NCBI GenBank assembly: GCA_015152515.1
Contig: SUTV01000004.1
Coordinates: forward strand, 86,792 to 150,791
Reading direction: 5' to 3'
Length of the DNA: 64,000 nt
DNA from: Cyanobacteria bacterium SIG29
Lineage (GTDB): Bacteria; Cyanobacteriota; Vampirovibrionia; Gastranaerophilales; Gastranaerophilaceae
In this document: positions 1 to 9,617 of the stretch, one piece after another
Layout: the number at the start of each line of letters is the position of its first letter
Position numbering within the stretch: position 1 is the first letter of the stretch
Translations under genes and position numbers: made by a program
Notes under the pieces: generated by a model
What the model was told of the DNA's origin: nothing
Database searches by the model: none
What the model saw: the letters and a program-made list of their open reading frames with translations, nothing else

Positions 1-682
1 AGAAATATTATCAAAAGTTGAAAAATACAGCTCTGATGATTTCTTAAATTCAGTAGAAGAATATAACACAAGAACAGGTTATAGAGTTAAATTAAACCGT
101 TTTGATAGAAATAATGGTTGCGAATACTGCTATATGTTCAATCCAAATACAGGAAAATTAACAAAAGCTTCAACATATAACAGAAATGGCGACCTAGAAG
201 AAACAACTGAATACTATCAAGATGGAAAAACTCCAAGAATTAAAACAAATTATAATTTTGATGGTTCTTATACTGAAACAAGATACAATGAAGATGGTAC
301 TATCAAGTCAAAAATAGAATTTGATAAATATGGAAGAAAAAAAGAACCAAACTACGAATATAAAAGACAACAAACACATTCAACTTCTTACTCTCAACAA
401 AAACAAACAACTGAAACAGAAGCAGAATTCTTAAAAAGAATTGGAGATATAACAGCAAATACACAAGCAAGAATTATTGATGAATTCAAAACAAGTGACT
501 GGCAAAGACTTGCAAGCATTTTAGGTGTTAATAATGTTGAAAGCATTCAACATATGGATAGAGCAACATATAAAAAACTAGCAATGAGTTTTCACCCTGA
601 TAGATTCCCTGATAATGAAGAGGCTCAAAAAAGAGGGGAAAAACTCTTCCAAATCATTAACAATATCTATGAACAACAATAA
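1..682 (+). CDS. 5'-truncated protein with DGT/YNxDGT-type repeats and a C-terminal J-domain-like segment
   Basis: Frame 2 is open from base 2 through the listed ORF to the stop at 682. C-terminus YKKLAMSFHPDRFPDNEEAQKRGEKLFQIINNIYE carries the HPD motif; upstream repeats NRNGDLEET.., YNFDGSYTET, YNEDGTIKSK. Confidence 0.75.
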   Translation, partial: EILSKVEKYSSDDFLNSVEEYNTRTGYRVKLNRFDRNNGCEYCYMFNPNTGKLTKASTYNRNGDLEETTEYYQDGKTPRIKTNYNFDGSYTETRYNEDGTIKSKIEFDKYGRKKEPNYEYKRQQTHSTSYSQQKQTTETEAEFLKRIGDITANTQARIIDEFKTSDWQRLASILGVNNVESIQHMDRATYKKLAMSFHPDRFPDNEEAQKRGEKLFQIINNIYEQQ

Positions 683-712
683 AAAAAAGGGGATAATCCC
701 CTTTTTTTATTG
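682..712. terminator. bidirectional intrinsic terminator
   Basis: aaaaaaaggggataatcccctttttttat between convergent genes. Confidence 0.7.
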
Positions 713-1561
713 TGCATTTGTTGTTGCAAGCGATTTTAATAAATAATATGATGCCTGCCAACCACTTATTTGATTTTTCTTTTTATATTTTTCCATTTTT
801 TTAATGCGTTTTTCTTTTAATTTAGCTTGATTTTCATTAAATTTTGCAAGCTTTGTTTCACTAGCATTTCTTTTTTCAACAATAGGAGTTGCATACTTCA
901 TAAATTGAGAATAAGAATCTGAAGTATATTTAACCTTTAATTTTTGTGGATATGTATAAGTAATGTAATCATATATATACATTGTTCTTTTATCCCCAGA
1001 TGGATGTGTTTGAAGAATATCAATATAATTTCCACTTATTTTATACAATACAGAAACCATAGCTAATGGATTATAACCAGCATTTGTTATTAAATCCACA
1101 CCAGTAATATCTGCTTCGTATTCATCATTTCTAGACATCTTTCTCATAGATAATGTATGCGCTATTTCAGCACCTGTTCTTACTTTTGCACTTAATTTTG
1201 CATTTGATACAATATGAGAAGTGAGTGATGTAATAATACTTTGTTTTGCAACATGATGATTAATAATATGTCCAATTTCATGAGCAATTACACCAGCTAA
1301 CTCATCATCATTTTCAACAAATTTCAAAAGACCTGTGTAAACACAAATTTCATTATCACCACTCGCAAAGGCATTAATCTCATCAGTTTCAACCACACTA
1401 AAAGTTACTTGTGTTGGCAAGTTATTTTTAGTTAAAAGGTTTTTACCAATTTTTTCTACTCTTTCTAACCCTGTTTTCGTTGTCCATTCTACATTTTCAG
1501 CAGAAAAAACTGGTAACGATAAAATAATAAAAGAAAATACAATTCCAAATATCTTTTTCAT
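707..1561 (-). CDS. secreted M48-family metallopeptidase
   Basis: Signal peptide MKKIFGIVFSFIILSLPVFSA; HEIGHIINHH zinc motif; EYEAD third ligand. Confidence 0.9.
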   Translation of the reverse strand: MKKIFGIVFSFIILSLPVFSAENVEWTTKTGLERVEKIGKNLLTKNNLPTQVTFSVVETDEINAFASGDNEICVYTGLLKFVENDDELAGVIAHEIGHIINHHVAKQSIITSLTSHIVSNAKLSAKVRTGAEIAHTLSMRKMSRNDEYEADITGVDLITNAGYNPLAMVSVLYKISGNYIDILQTHPSGDKRTMYIYDYITYTYPQKLKVKYTSDSYSQFMKYATPIVEKRNASETKLAKFNENQAKLKEKRIKKMEKYKKKNQISGWQASYYLLKSLATTNAQ

Positions 1562-1572
1562 AAACCCTCAAT

Positions 1573-2199
1573 TTATTTTAATAACGAATATACTGAAAAA
1601 TAATGCAATATTGCACCAATTAAAACAAATAAATGCCAAATACAGTGCGAATATTTTTTCTTAGACATATAAAAAATACTACCAACCGTATAAACCACAC
1701 CACCGGCCAATAAATAAAATAATGACCATTTATATCCACTTGCCCACAAAGCATAGAATAAAAAGGTTGATAACCACCCCATTGTAATATAAAGACCAGT
1801 TGATAATCCTTTAAATTTTAATGTTAAACAAGAAAAAACTATACCTGTTATAGCTAAATACCATATCATTACAAGAAAAATTACACTATATGGAAAATCT
1901 ACAACTAACAATAATAATGGTGTATAAGTCCCTGCAATTAAAAGATAAATAGCACTGTGGTCAATTTTTCTAAAAACTTTTTTCGCCGTATCATTAACCA
2001 TTGCATGATAACAAGTTGAAGCTTCAAAGAGAACAAACAACATAGCTCCATATATTGTTGTAGTTGCACATTGTATAGGTGTTTTAGACGTGTATGCTAA
2101 CATTACAATCGCATAAATTGCAAACAAAGCACCAAATGCATGAGTAAAAGCATTTATTATTTCTTCTTTTGGTGAATATATTTTTTCTTCTTGTGACAT
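1573..2199 (-). CDS. hemolysin III / YqfA-type membrane protein
   Basis: Multi-TM; EEIINAFTHAFGALFA and HSAIYLLIAGTYTP motifs, C-terminal H-rich helix typical of HlyIII. Confidence 0.88.
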   Translation of the reverse strand: MSQEEKIYSPKEEIINAFTHAFGALFAIYAIVMLAYTSKTPIQCATTTIYGAMLFVLFEASTCYHAMVNDTAKKVFRKIDHSAIYLLIAGTYTPLLLLVVDFPYSVIFLVMIWYLAITGIVFSCLTLKFKGLSTGLYITMGWLSTFLFYALWASGYKWSLFYLLAGGVVYTVGSIFYMSKKKYSHCIWHLFVLIGAILHYFSVYSLLK

Positions 2200-2279
2200 A
2201 CTTTTCCCTCAATCAATAAACAAATTCATGATAGAGCCATAAATCAGCAATTGCAAGAAAAACATACAAAAATTAACGA

Positions 2280-3851
2280 TTAAAATATTTTAGAAATAAT
2301 TGGCTGACGATACTCAACTGAATTAATTGAATGTGTATCTACAATAATTGATGGCGGAATAATATGCCATTTAAAAACAGCACAATGTTGCTTCCAGAAA
2401 AATTTATTTATCCACTCTTTTTTCTGTTCATAAGAAACTTCTTGTTTTTGTTCAAAATAAAATTTGTGATTCAATAATTCATCAAAACCATAACCAAATT
2501 TTTCAACAAGCCAAATAATTTCATCTAAAAATGGATATGGCATATTATCTTCTTCAGCATAAACTGGGTTACCTGTTTCTGGATTGATTTTCAATTCTGC
2601 ACCAGGAGGTTTTTCCAAAATAGCTTGTGGAATAACATTTTTTTGTTCTCTATATTCATTCATAAAATGACCCAGAGCAAATAATTTTGTTTTCGTTATA
2701 TCTAGTAAAGGAGCAAACCCACCAGACATATCACCATTTACAGTTGCATAACCGATATATGCTTCTGATTTATCACTTGTAGCTATTGGCAACATATTTT
2801 TATGTTCATTCGCAATACTCCATAAAATAGTTGCACGAGTGCGAGCTTGCAAATTTTCTATTGTTGTAGATTTTTCATATTTTTCAGCTTCTACAAAAAC
2901 AAAAGCATAATCTAAAATTTCTTTCATTGGATCAATTGCATCAGCCAATGGAATTTCTTGGAAAGAAATCCCCAAATTTTCTGCTAAAATTCGAGCATCA
3001 TCTTTACTTCCTTGAGAAGTAATTTTACTTGGCATTGATACACCATAAACATTTTCCCTGCCAAGTGCATCAACTAATAAAACAACACTAATTGTAGAAT
3101 CTAAACCACCAGATAAACCTAAAACAGCCTTTTTAAAACCATTTTTAGCAAAATATTCTTTAATTGCGAATACACAAGATTTATATGTGCGTTCTAAATC
3201 ATCAGAATAATTCATATCAAAATTGTTAATGTCTAATTGTTTTTCCATTCCATTTGGCATTGGTTGAATTTCACCAACATAATTTTGAACGAAAACCAAA
3301 TCTTCTTCAAAACATTTAGCTCTTAAAGTTAATTCACCATTTTTATTGTAAATTCTAGAAAGACCATCAAACACAATATTATCAGCATATCCAACTTGAT
3401 TAACGAATATGCAATTCACACCATATTCTTTAGCAATATTAGATAATTTTAAATTTCTTTCGTACTCTGCACCAGCTCTTGTTTGTTGATTTGCCGGAAT
3501 AATAACAGTATCAACATCTTTAGATAATTCAAACGCAAATTTTTCACCATTTAACGCAAAAGAACTAATATGAAAAATTTTTCCACCATTTATAACCGCA
3601 TTTTCCAAAACAATAGTAATATCAGAAAACGAATTGGCAATTTCATTTAAAGCACAATCTCTTTTATCGGTAATAGATTTATGTCTTTTTGCAATATCAC
3701 CTATAGGATGACCAATTAACGCATTTTTAGGAAAAATAATTAAATCAGCATTAACTTCTTTTGCCTTTTCAATGCTTTGACGAATTTTTTGAGTATTATA
3801 ATTGATATTGCCTGCGATTGTATTAATCTGCGCTAAAACTATTTTATTCAT
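2280..3851 (-). CDS. nadE: glutamine-dependent NAD+ synthetase
   Basis: N-terminal nitrilase-like domain; LGLSGGLDSTISVVLLVDALG PP-loop; TSDKSEAYIGYATVNGDMSGGFAPL. Confidence 0.93.
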   Translation of the reverse strand: MNKIVLAQINTIAGNINYNTQKIRQSIEKAKEVNADLIIFPKNALIGHPIGDIAKRHKSITDKRDCALNEIANSFSDITIVLENAVINGGKIFHISSFALNGEKFAFELSKDVDTVIIPANQQTRAGAEYERNLKLSNIAKEYGVNCIFVNQVGYADNIVFDGLSRIYNKNGELTLRAKCFEEDLVFVQNYVGEIQPMPNGMEKQLDINNFDMNYSDDLERTYKSCVFAIKEYFAKNGFKKAVLGLSGGLDSTISVVLLVDALGRENVYGVSMPSKITSQGSKDDARILAENLGISFQEIPLADAIDPMKEILDYAFVFVEAEKYEKSTTIENLQARTRATILWSIANEHKNMLPIATSDKSEAYIGYATVNGDMSGGFAPLLDITKTKLFALGHFMNEYREQKNVIPQAILEKPPGAELKINPETGNPVYAEEDNMPYPFLDEIIWLVEKFGYGFDELLNHKFYFEQKQEVSYEQKKEWINKFFWKQHCAVFKWHIIPPSIIVDTHSINSVEYRQPIISKIF

Positions 3852-4085
3852 AAATTAATTATCAAACACAGATAAAAAGTAGTCAAGATTTTTTAAATTT
3901 TGCAAAATCCGTTAAAATACATCATTTTTTCATAAAAAGCACACATTTAACAAAATTTGCACAAAAAATATTGCATTTTTGTTAATTTTTTAATGCATTT
4001 TTCATTAAAACGCATTTTTTGTATTGTATTTTTAGAAACAAGTATTATAATTAAAATATAAAATATTATATAGAAAGGCAAATTA

Positions 4086-5423
4086 ATGACAACAAAAAAA
4101 GATTACACTCCAGACGAAATTAAAAAAATCATCAAAGATGAAAAAGTTGAATTTATAAAACTACAATTCTGTGACATTAATGGTCAAATTAAAAACCTTT
4201 CTGTACCTGCATCACAAATCGACAAAGTATTAAGTGGCGATTATATGCTAGATGGTTCATCTATCAAAGGTTTCAGAAACATCGAAACATCAGATATGAA
4301 CTTTCATCCAGACTTATCAACATTTGCCATTTTACCAAACAAAAAAACATCTATAAACGCAAGAATTATTTGCGATATTTATAATACAGATGGCACACCT
4401 TTTGAAGGTTGTCCAAGAGCAAATTTAAAACGCGTTATTGAAAAAGCTAAAAAAATGGGCTTAGAAATGAACGTTGGGCCAGAAGCTGAATTTTTCTTAT
4501 TTAAACGTAATGAAAAAGGCGAACTTACAATGGACACCCACGACAACGCTCATTATTACGATACAGCACCAGATGATATGGGTGAAAACATAAGAACACA
4601 AATCGTAAGAACAATATCTGATTTAGGATTTGAAGTTGAAGCAAGCCACCACGAAAGTGCAAAAGGACAACACGAAATCGACTTTAAATATGCAGATGCC
4701 CTAACAAGCGCAGATAATATTATTACTTTCAGATACATTGTAAAAGCTATTGCAAGAGAAAATGGTCAACACGCAACATTTATGCCAAAACCAATTGCAG
4801 GAATTAATGGTTCTGGCATGCACTGCAATGTTTCAATGTTCAAAGATGGAAAAAATACATTCTATGACCCAACAAGATCACACTTGTTATCAGAAACCGC
4901 ACTATACTCAATTGGTGGTTTGCTAGACCATGTAAAACAATTTACAGCAGTTACAAACCCAACAATTAACAGCTATAAACGTTTAGTACCGGGATATGAA
5001 GCTCCTGTTTACTTAGCTTGGTCATTAGCAAACCGTTCAGCTTTAATCAGAGTACCATTGAAAAAAGGTAATGCTACAAGAGTTGAATTGCGTTCACCTG
5101 ACCCATCTTGTAACCCATATTTAGCATTTGCAGTAATTATTGAAGCAATGCTCGATGGTATTGAAAAGAAAACAAAACCACCATTAGACATTGATAAAAA
5201 TATTTATCAAATGGATGATAGAGAACGTAAACGTGCTAAGATTGAAACACTTCCAGGTTCATTGTATGAAGCATTGATGTTAATGAAGAAGAGTTCATTA
5301 GTAAAATCAGCTTTAGGCGAACACATTTTTAAAGAGTTTTTACAATCTAAATTAAAGGAATGGGACGGATATAGAACAGCAGTTACTAAATACGAATTAG
5401 ATATGTATTTGGAAAGATACTAG
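4086..5423 (+). CDS. glnA: glutamine synthetase type I
   Basis: LDGSSIKGFRNIETSDM, GPEAEFFLF, NPTINSYKRLVPGYEAPVY, ELRSPDPSCNPYLAFA motifs; 445 aa. Confidence 0.96.
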   Translation: MTTKKDYTPDEIKKIIKDEKVEFIKLQFCDINGQIKNLSVPASQIDKVLSGDYMLDGSSIKGFRNIETSDMNFHPDLSTFAILPNKKTSINARIICDIYNTDGTPFEGCPRANLKRVIEKAKKMGLEMNVGPEAEFFLFKRNEKGELTMDTHDNAHYYDTAPDDMGENIRTQIVRTISDLGFEVEASHHESAKGQHEIDFKYADALTSADNIITFRYIVKAIARENGQHATFMPKPIAGINGSGMHCNVSMFKDGKNTFYDPTRSHLLSETALYSIGGLLDHVKQFTAVTNPTINSYKRLVPGYEAPVYLAWSLANRSALIRVPLKKGNATRVELRSPDPSCNPYLAFAVIIEAMLDGIEKKTKPPLDIDKNIYQMDDRERKRAKIETLPGSLYEALMLMKKSSLVKSALGEHIFKEFLQSKLKEWDGYRTAVTKYELDMYLERY

Positions 5424-5445
5424 AGAAAAGTAATTTAAAGACGAT

Positions 5446-5472
5446 AAAAAGAGCCGAAAGGCTCTTTTTTTA
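5446..5472 (+). terminator. intrinsic terminator after glnA
   Basis: aaagagccgaaaggctctttttt. Confidence 0.8.
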
Positions 5473-5543
5473 ATGAATAGAAATAAAAATAAATCAGATA
5501 GTTGAAAAAAAGGAATGTTTGTTTTATATTTGTAATTGCAAAT

Positions 5544-5620
5544 GGCGGGTGTCGCCAAGCGGTTAAGGCCTCGGATTGTGGTTCCGATATTCGTGGGTTC
5601 GATTCCCATCACCCGCCCCA
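5544..5620 (+). tRNA. tRNA-His (GTG), CCA encoded
   Basis: Acceptor ggcgggtg/cacccgcc, anticodon stem-loop tcgga-ttGTGgt-tccga, T-arm gtgggttcgattcccat, encoded cca. Confidence 0.93.
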
Positions 5621-5621
5621 T

Positions 5622-5656
5622 AAAAAAGCTGATAACTTTTGTTATCGGCTTTTTTA
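5622..5656 (+). terminator. intrinsic terminator after tRNA-His
   Basis: aaaaaagctgataacttttgttatcggctttttt. Confidence 0.75.
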
Positions 5657-5680
5657 TTGTGTTGATTTAGAAATATCGAA

Positions 5681-5709
5681 CCCACACAAAACGAAGTTTT
5701 GTCGGTGGG
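5681..5709 (+). repeat. structured hairpin element next to tRNA-His
   Basis: CCCACacAAAACgaaGTTTTgtcgGTGGG; same core at 63969-64000. Confidence 0.6.
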
Positions 5710-5807
5710 GAATGATTCCCACGACAAACAAGGCGAAGAATGAGCCGTAGTTTGACGGGTACAGAATATAAATTTGTAGCGTAAGCGTAACAAATTTAAT
5801 GTTACTG

Positions 5808-5822
5808 CCATCACCCGCCCCA
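5808..5822 (+). repeat. tRNA-His 3'-end direct repeat, copy 2
   Basis: ccatcacccgcccca identical to the tRNA-His 3' end (5606-5620). Confidence 0.85.
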
Positions 5823-6085
5823 TTTAATAGACTCCTTTAGGGGGTCTTTTTTAGTATGTTCATGAAATGTTACAAAAGGCTGTATTCATGTGTTCATCAT
5901 GGTTTTAGACTGGTAAAAATTCTTATAAATAAAGTGTTGGGGTTGAAAAGTTTTCAAAAAGATTTATATTGAAAATATAAATCTTAATAAGTGTTTTAAG
6001 ACTATTAATCAAATAAAAATCACCTAATTTTAGAATGATTTAGGGGTATTTGTAATGTATATAACTAGGTAAAGGAGTGGAGAAA
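5823..6085 (+). repeat. conserved cassette leader, copy 1 (terminator, ~230 bp leader, RBS)
   Basis: Starts tttaatagactcctttagggggtcttttttagtatgttcatgaaatgttac; contains perfect stem aagatttatatt-gaa-aatataaatctt; ends aaaggagtggagaaaATG. Near-identical at 9866-10128 and 11839-12105. Confidence 0.88.
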
Positions 6086-7075
6086 ATGACAAAAGACAAT
6101 GGTTGTGCAGGGAGTTATAGTGTAAGTGGTTACACAAGAAGTGATGGAACAGAAGTATCTGGATACACCAGAACGTGTGGTGCTGCACATAATTCAAGTA
6201 GTAGTTCGAGTTCTTCAAAATCCTCATCAAATCCACAACTTGATGATGAAGAAAAAATAAAACAAAAAGTAGAATTATTGTATCCAACAATGAAAGATAA
6301 AGAACAAACTGCTAATAATAAAGTATTATCTGCCCATATATCAAAAGATATATATAAAGAACTTAATAAAAAAAATGATTTTTCTAATTTTTTAGAAAAT
6401 TTATATACACAACCACCACAACAACAATACAAGGTAATGCAAAATTCTCTTATAAATCAAATTGCTGTTGATTATATTGACAATTCTTTGTTAAAAGAAT
6501 TAGCAATTAAAAACTTTGGAACAGAAACAGCAGAAAATTTACTTATGTCCAAAAAAGATACATATTTAAACACAGAATATGCTCATGAACATTTAATTTT
6601 TAATAACTATAAAGAATTAAGTTCAGATTTAAGAAATTATTTTAAAGGAAAAATTACTTCACAAATTGGAGCAAATAAATTAGAGGATACAAAAGGTATA
6701 TATATTAACGCTGAACACCAATCATCTAAAAATTTAGCAGGAGTATTAACTAATCATAAGGAGTTTATAAAAGATATAGCAAAAAATAGAAAATCACTTA
6801 AACTTGGTAATTCTATTAATTCAAGTATACAATTTTCAGATAAAAATTTTAGAAATGCAATTGGAAAAGCTGATATTAGAAATATGCATATAAACAAAAA
6901 TGGTGATTTAGATTTGCTAATAACAGATATATATGATTTTAATCCAAATTCCCAAAATGATTTGATTCAAGTAGGTAGAGATAGACAAGAAAAAGGTGAA
7001 ATAATTCCTTATTTCTACATCTATCATGTTATAATACCTAAAAATGCAAAAATGAACGAAAATAAAAGAAAATGA
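6086..7075 (+). CDS. polymorphic-toxin-like protein: conserved GYTRxDGT N-terminal domain plus C-terminal DxYDFN domain
   Basis: MTKDNGCAGSYSVSGYTRSDGTEVSGYTRTCGAAHNSSSS...LDDEEKIKQKVELLYPTMKDK shared with the 10129 and 12106 proteins; C-terminus FRNAIGKADIRNMHINKNGDLDLLITDIYDFNPNSQND. Start set by RBS aaaggag. Confidence 0.72.
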   Translation: MTKDNGCAGSYSVSGYTRSDGTEVSGYTRTCGAAHNSSSSSSSSKSSSNPQLDDEEKIKQKVELLYPTMKDKEQTANNKVLSAHISKDIYKELNKKNDFSNFLENLYTQPPQQQYKVMQNSLINQIAVDYIDNSLLKELAIKNFGTETAENLLMSKKDTYLNTEYAHEHLIFNNYKELSSDLRNYFKGKITSQIGANKLEDTKGIYINAEHQSSKNLAGVLTNHKEFIKDIAKNRKSLKLGNSINSSIQFSDKNFRNAIGKADIRNMHINKNGDLDLLITDIYDFNPNSQNDLIQVGRDRQEKGEIIPYFYIYHVIIPKNAKMNENKRK

Positions 7076-7512
7076 TTTCAATAATTAAAAAAAAATTAAA
7101 TACGGAAATTGTTATTGACGAAAGTTTGTCCCAAAGTATTAAAAATATCGTAAGAAGCGTCTTAATAAATAATATTTTTATTTTTTTTGTTTTAGGAACA
7201 ATTTTATCTATAAAATTATCAAATCTTATGAATGGGAATAATTACAATGATGATTGGTTTAAAGAATTTTGGACTATAGATATAAAATTTCTATCATTCA
7301 ATTTTATTCCGTTTATTATTGCCATAATATTAAAATCAATAATAAAATTGTCTAAAAATAAAAAAATCAAAAAAATTTTTAAAATAATTATGATAATAAC
7401 GAATATATTGTCTATGATTTATATAATATTTCTTGCTCTTTTGTATTTTTCAATTGGCAATATGCAAAATGATGATTTATATTCAAATATTTTTGATTTT
7501 TATTGCGTATAA
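7072..7512 (+). CDS. small multi-pass membrane protein, candidate immunity protein
   Basis: Overlaps the preceding stop by 4 nt (atga); several hydrophobic helices. Confidence 0.55.
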   Translation: MISIIKKKLNTEIVIDESLSQSIKNIVRSVLINNIFIFFVLGTILSIKLSNLMNGNNYNDDWFKEFWTIDIKFLSFNFIPFIIAIILKSIIKLSKNKKIKKIFKIIMIITNILSMIYIIFLALLYFSIGNMQNDDLYSNIFDFYCV

Positions 7513-7814
7513 ACGGTATTTTTGTTTTTAACTTAACAGAAGATAAAAATAATTTTAATATAAATGATACCGTTAATTTAACGGGGCGTAATTGGCATAA
7601 CGCAATTGGTTATGCAGATATTAGAGATATGCATATTAATAAAAATGGAGATATTGAATTATATATTGCAGATGTTTATGATTTTAATCCAAACTCTAAA
7701 AGTGATTTAATTCAAGTAGGTCGAGAACGGCAAGAAAAAGGTGAAATAACCCCTTATTTTATAATGTATCATGTTATAATTCCTAAAAATAGAAAAATTC
7801 AAAGCAAAATATAA
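7503..7814 (+). pseudogene. orphan DxYDFN toxin C-terminal domain without N-terminal domain
   Basis: GRNWHNAIGYADIRDMHINKNGDIELYIADVYDFNPNSKSDLIQVGRERQEKGEITPYFIMYHVIIPK is closely similar to the C-termini of the 6086 and 10129 proteins; no cassette leader. Confidence 0.6.
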
Positions 7815-7867
7815 AATCAAAAACTACTAATAATAAAGAAATAATAAAAAATATTTTTTATCGTATA

Positions 7868-9229
7868 TTAATCTGGATTGCTATAAAAATACATGAACTG
7901 ATTTGTTTGTTCATTTACTGCAAAACCAAAAGAACAGTTGCCATCTCTATAAATAGTATAGATTTTAAAATTTCCCATTTCATATCCAATAGTTCTATAT
8001 GTATAATCATAATTACCATTGTATTCTTTAGGTTCTATAATTTCATTGTATTTGTATTTCTTTAATTCATCATTAATATAATTAATGTCGGTAGTAAAGA
8101 CAAGGTATATATTTTCACCACCAAAAAATGAATTTTGATAATAATCATATTCTACATTTTTAGCGTTTAGAGGAATATCTTCTGGGAAATGCCATGTTGC
8201 AACCTCTTTCCAAATTTCTTTTTTCATTTTTTGATAATTATTTAGTGGTTTAAAATTGTGCTGCTTCAAATTCCAACAAAATACGGAAACATAAGCAAAG
8301 ATGATTGTATATATAAAATAGGTTAAAAATTTGCTTTTTATACAAATTACCAACGAATAAAAGAATAACAAGCCCCAAACAATTAATTTTACAGAATCAA
8401 AATTAGCTTTCAATACAGAAAACATAAGTTCATTTGCAATGCTTGTAAAAAATATAACGCTTGAAACAATAACTGAGAAAAGGAAGAGTTTTTTAAAATT
8501 TTCCTTTGGAATATTTAGCGTATATAGTATTTCATTAATTAGAAAAAATTGAAATCCGAACATACAAGTAAAAATCAAAGGAACAATAAAAATTATAGAA
8601 AATTTTGAAATATCAAAATGTGTAATTATTAATGATGCTATTTCTAAAGTAAAAAATGTTAATAAAGCATTTAATGTAATATATATAATTTTTTTAAATA
8701 TTTTGTTATTAAAAACTTCTATTAATTTGTAAACAACAAAATGTATTGAATAAAAAATTAAACAAGTAATAAATCCATATAAAAAAATGGAAAATAATTC
8801 TTCTTTTCTTAACTCCACATTAGTAGGGAATATTATATTTAAAGGGATAAACCAAAGAATAAGAGGACAAAAAATCTTAAAAAATTGTTTTATTAAATCG
8901 ATTGAGGAATTTATTAATCCAAATTTCTTTCTTAAAAAAATAATAAAATGAAAACCTAAAAAGCAGTATAAAATTAACATTAGCAAATAAGGAATCAGTC
9001 CAGAAAAAAATTCTGTTTGATATATTGTTTCTCTTTTAAGGAAATTAAAAAATAAAAAATAGATAAACGAACAAACGAAAGAAATTATAGAGTATATTAT
9101 TAAGACATAAATTTCTTTTTTATTATTGCTTAAATTTGTTCTTTGTTGATTTAAATTTTTAATAAAACTAAAATCCATACATATTTTTCCTTTATTTTTC
9201 TTCGTGAGAAAGTATATAATAAAGTTCAA
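7868..9229 (-). CDS. multi-pass membrane protein of unknown function
   Basis: 453 aa, about 10 hydrophobic segments, C-terminal soluble domain; likely start is an internal ATG (MDFSFIKNLNQQ). The listed N-terminus overlaps the next ORF. Confidence 0.6.
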   Translation of the reverse strand: MNFIIYFLTKKNKGKICMDFSFIKNLNQQRTNLSNNKKEIYVLIIYSIISFVCSFIYFLFFNFLKRETIYQTEFFSGLIPYLLMLILYCFLGFHFIIFLRKKFGLINSSIDLIKQFFKIFCPLILWFIPLNIIFPTNVELRKEELFSIFLYGFITCLIFYSIHFVVYKLIEVFNNKIFKKIIYITLNALLTFFTLEIASLIITHFDISKFSIIFIVPLIFTCMFGFQFFLINEILYTLNIPKENFKKLFLFSVIVSSVIFFTSIANELMFSVLKANFDSVKLIVWGLLFFYSLVICIKSKFLTYFIYTIIFAYVSVFCWNLKQHNFKPLNNYQKMKKEIWKEVATWHFPEDIPLNAKNVEYDYYQNSFFGGENIYLVFTTDINYINDELKKYKYNEIIEPKEYNGNYDYTYRTIGYEMGNFKIYTIYRDGNCSFGFAVNEQTNQFMYFYSNPD

Positions 9230-9611
9230 ATAAAAATTCTGCTCGGTTTTTAACTAATTGTTGAAACTCAACACTTGCAATATCATAATAAATAGTTCCA
9301 CCGTGATCAAAAATAAGTTCTTTTATTACCTTTTTATCTTTTTTATATGTTTCTTCCCAAGCAATTTGGCTTTCTAAAATTAGCTTATATTGTTCTTCTG
9401 TAGTAACTTTTTCTAATTTTTTTATGTATTTTTCTATTTCTTTTTCCCATTTCAGATGTGCTTTATAAACACATTCTCTAATCTGATAATTGTATTCACT
9501 CTTGCTTATACAGATTTCTTTTTCTTTTTCTATTTCGTGTTTTTCTTCTTTTGCAATAGAAAAAATAGGTGTAATTAATATTAAAAATAGTATTATCAAT
9601 AATTTTTTCAT
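9192..9611 (-). CDS. secreted LprI/DUF1311-like protein, candidate periplasmic immunity factor
   Basis: Signal peptide MKKLLIILFLILITPIFSIA; C...C, KWEKEIEKYIKKLEKV, ESQIAWEETYKKD pattern of the LprI-N/DUF1311 type. Confidence 0.6.
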   Translation of the reverse strand: MKKLLIILFLILITPIFSIAKEEKHEIEKEKEICISKSEYNYQIRECVYKAHLKWEKEIEKYIKKLEKVTTEEQYKLILESQIAWEETYKKDKKVIKELIFDHGGTIYYDIASVEFQQLVKNRAEFLFELYYILSHEEK

Positions 9612-9617
9612 AGTCTA

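Noticed and set aside
5397-5823. ORFs of 74-86 aa overlapping tRNA-His (e.g. GRVMGIEPTNIGTTIRGLNRLATP)
   Set aside because: Translations of the tRNA and its duplicated 3' end, a classic spurious ORF.
6030-6432. Minus-strand ORFs antisense to the toxin N-terminal domain (MLDTIILLFVLFFLHHQ...; also 10073-10324, 14297-14542)
   Set aside because: Antisense to a clearly coding conserved domain; recurrence is due to the repeat.
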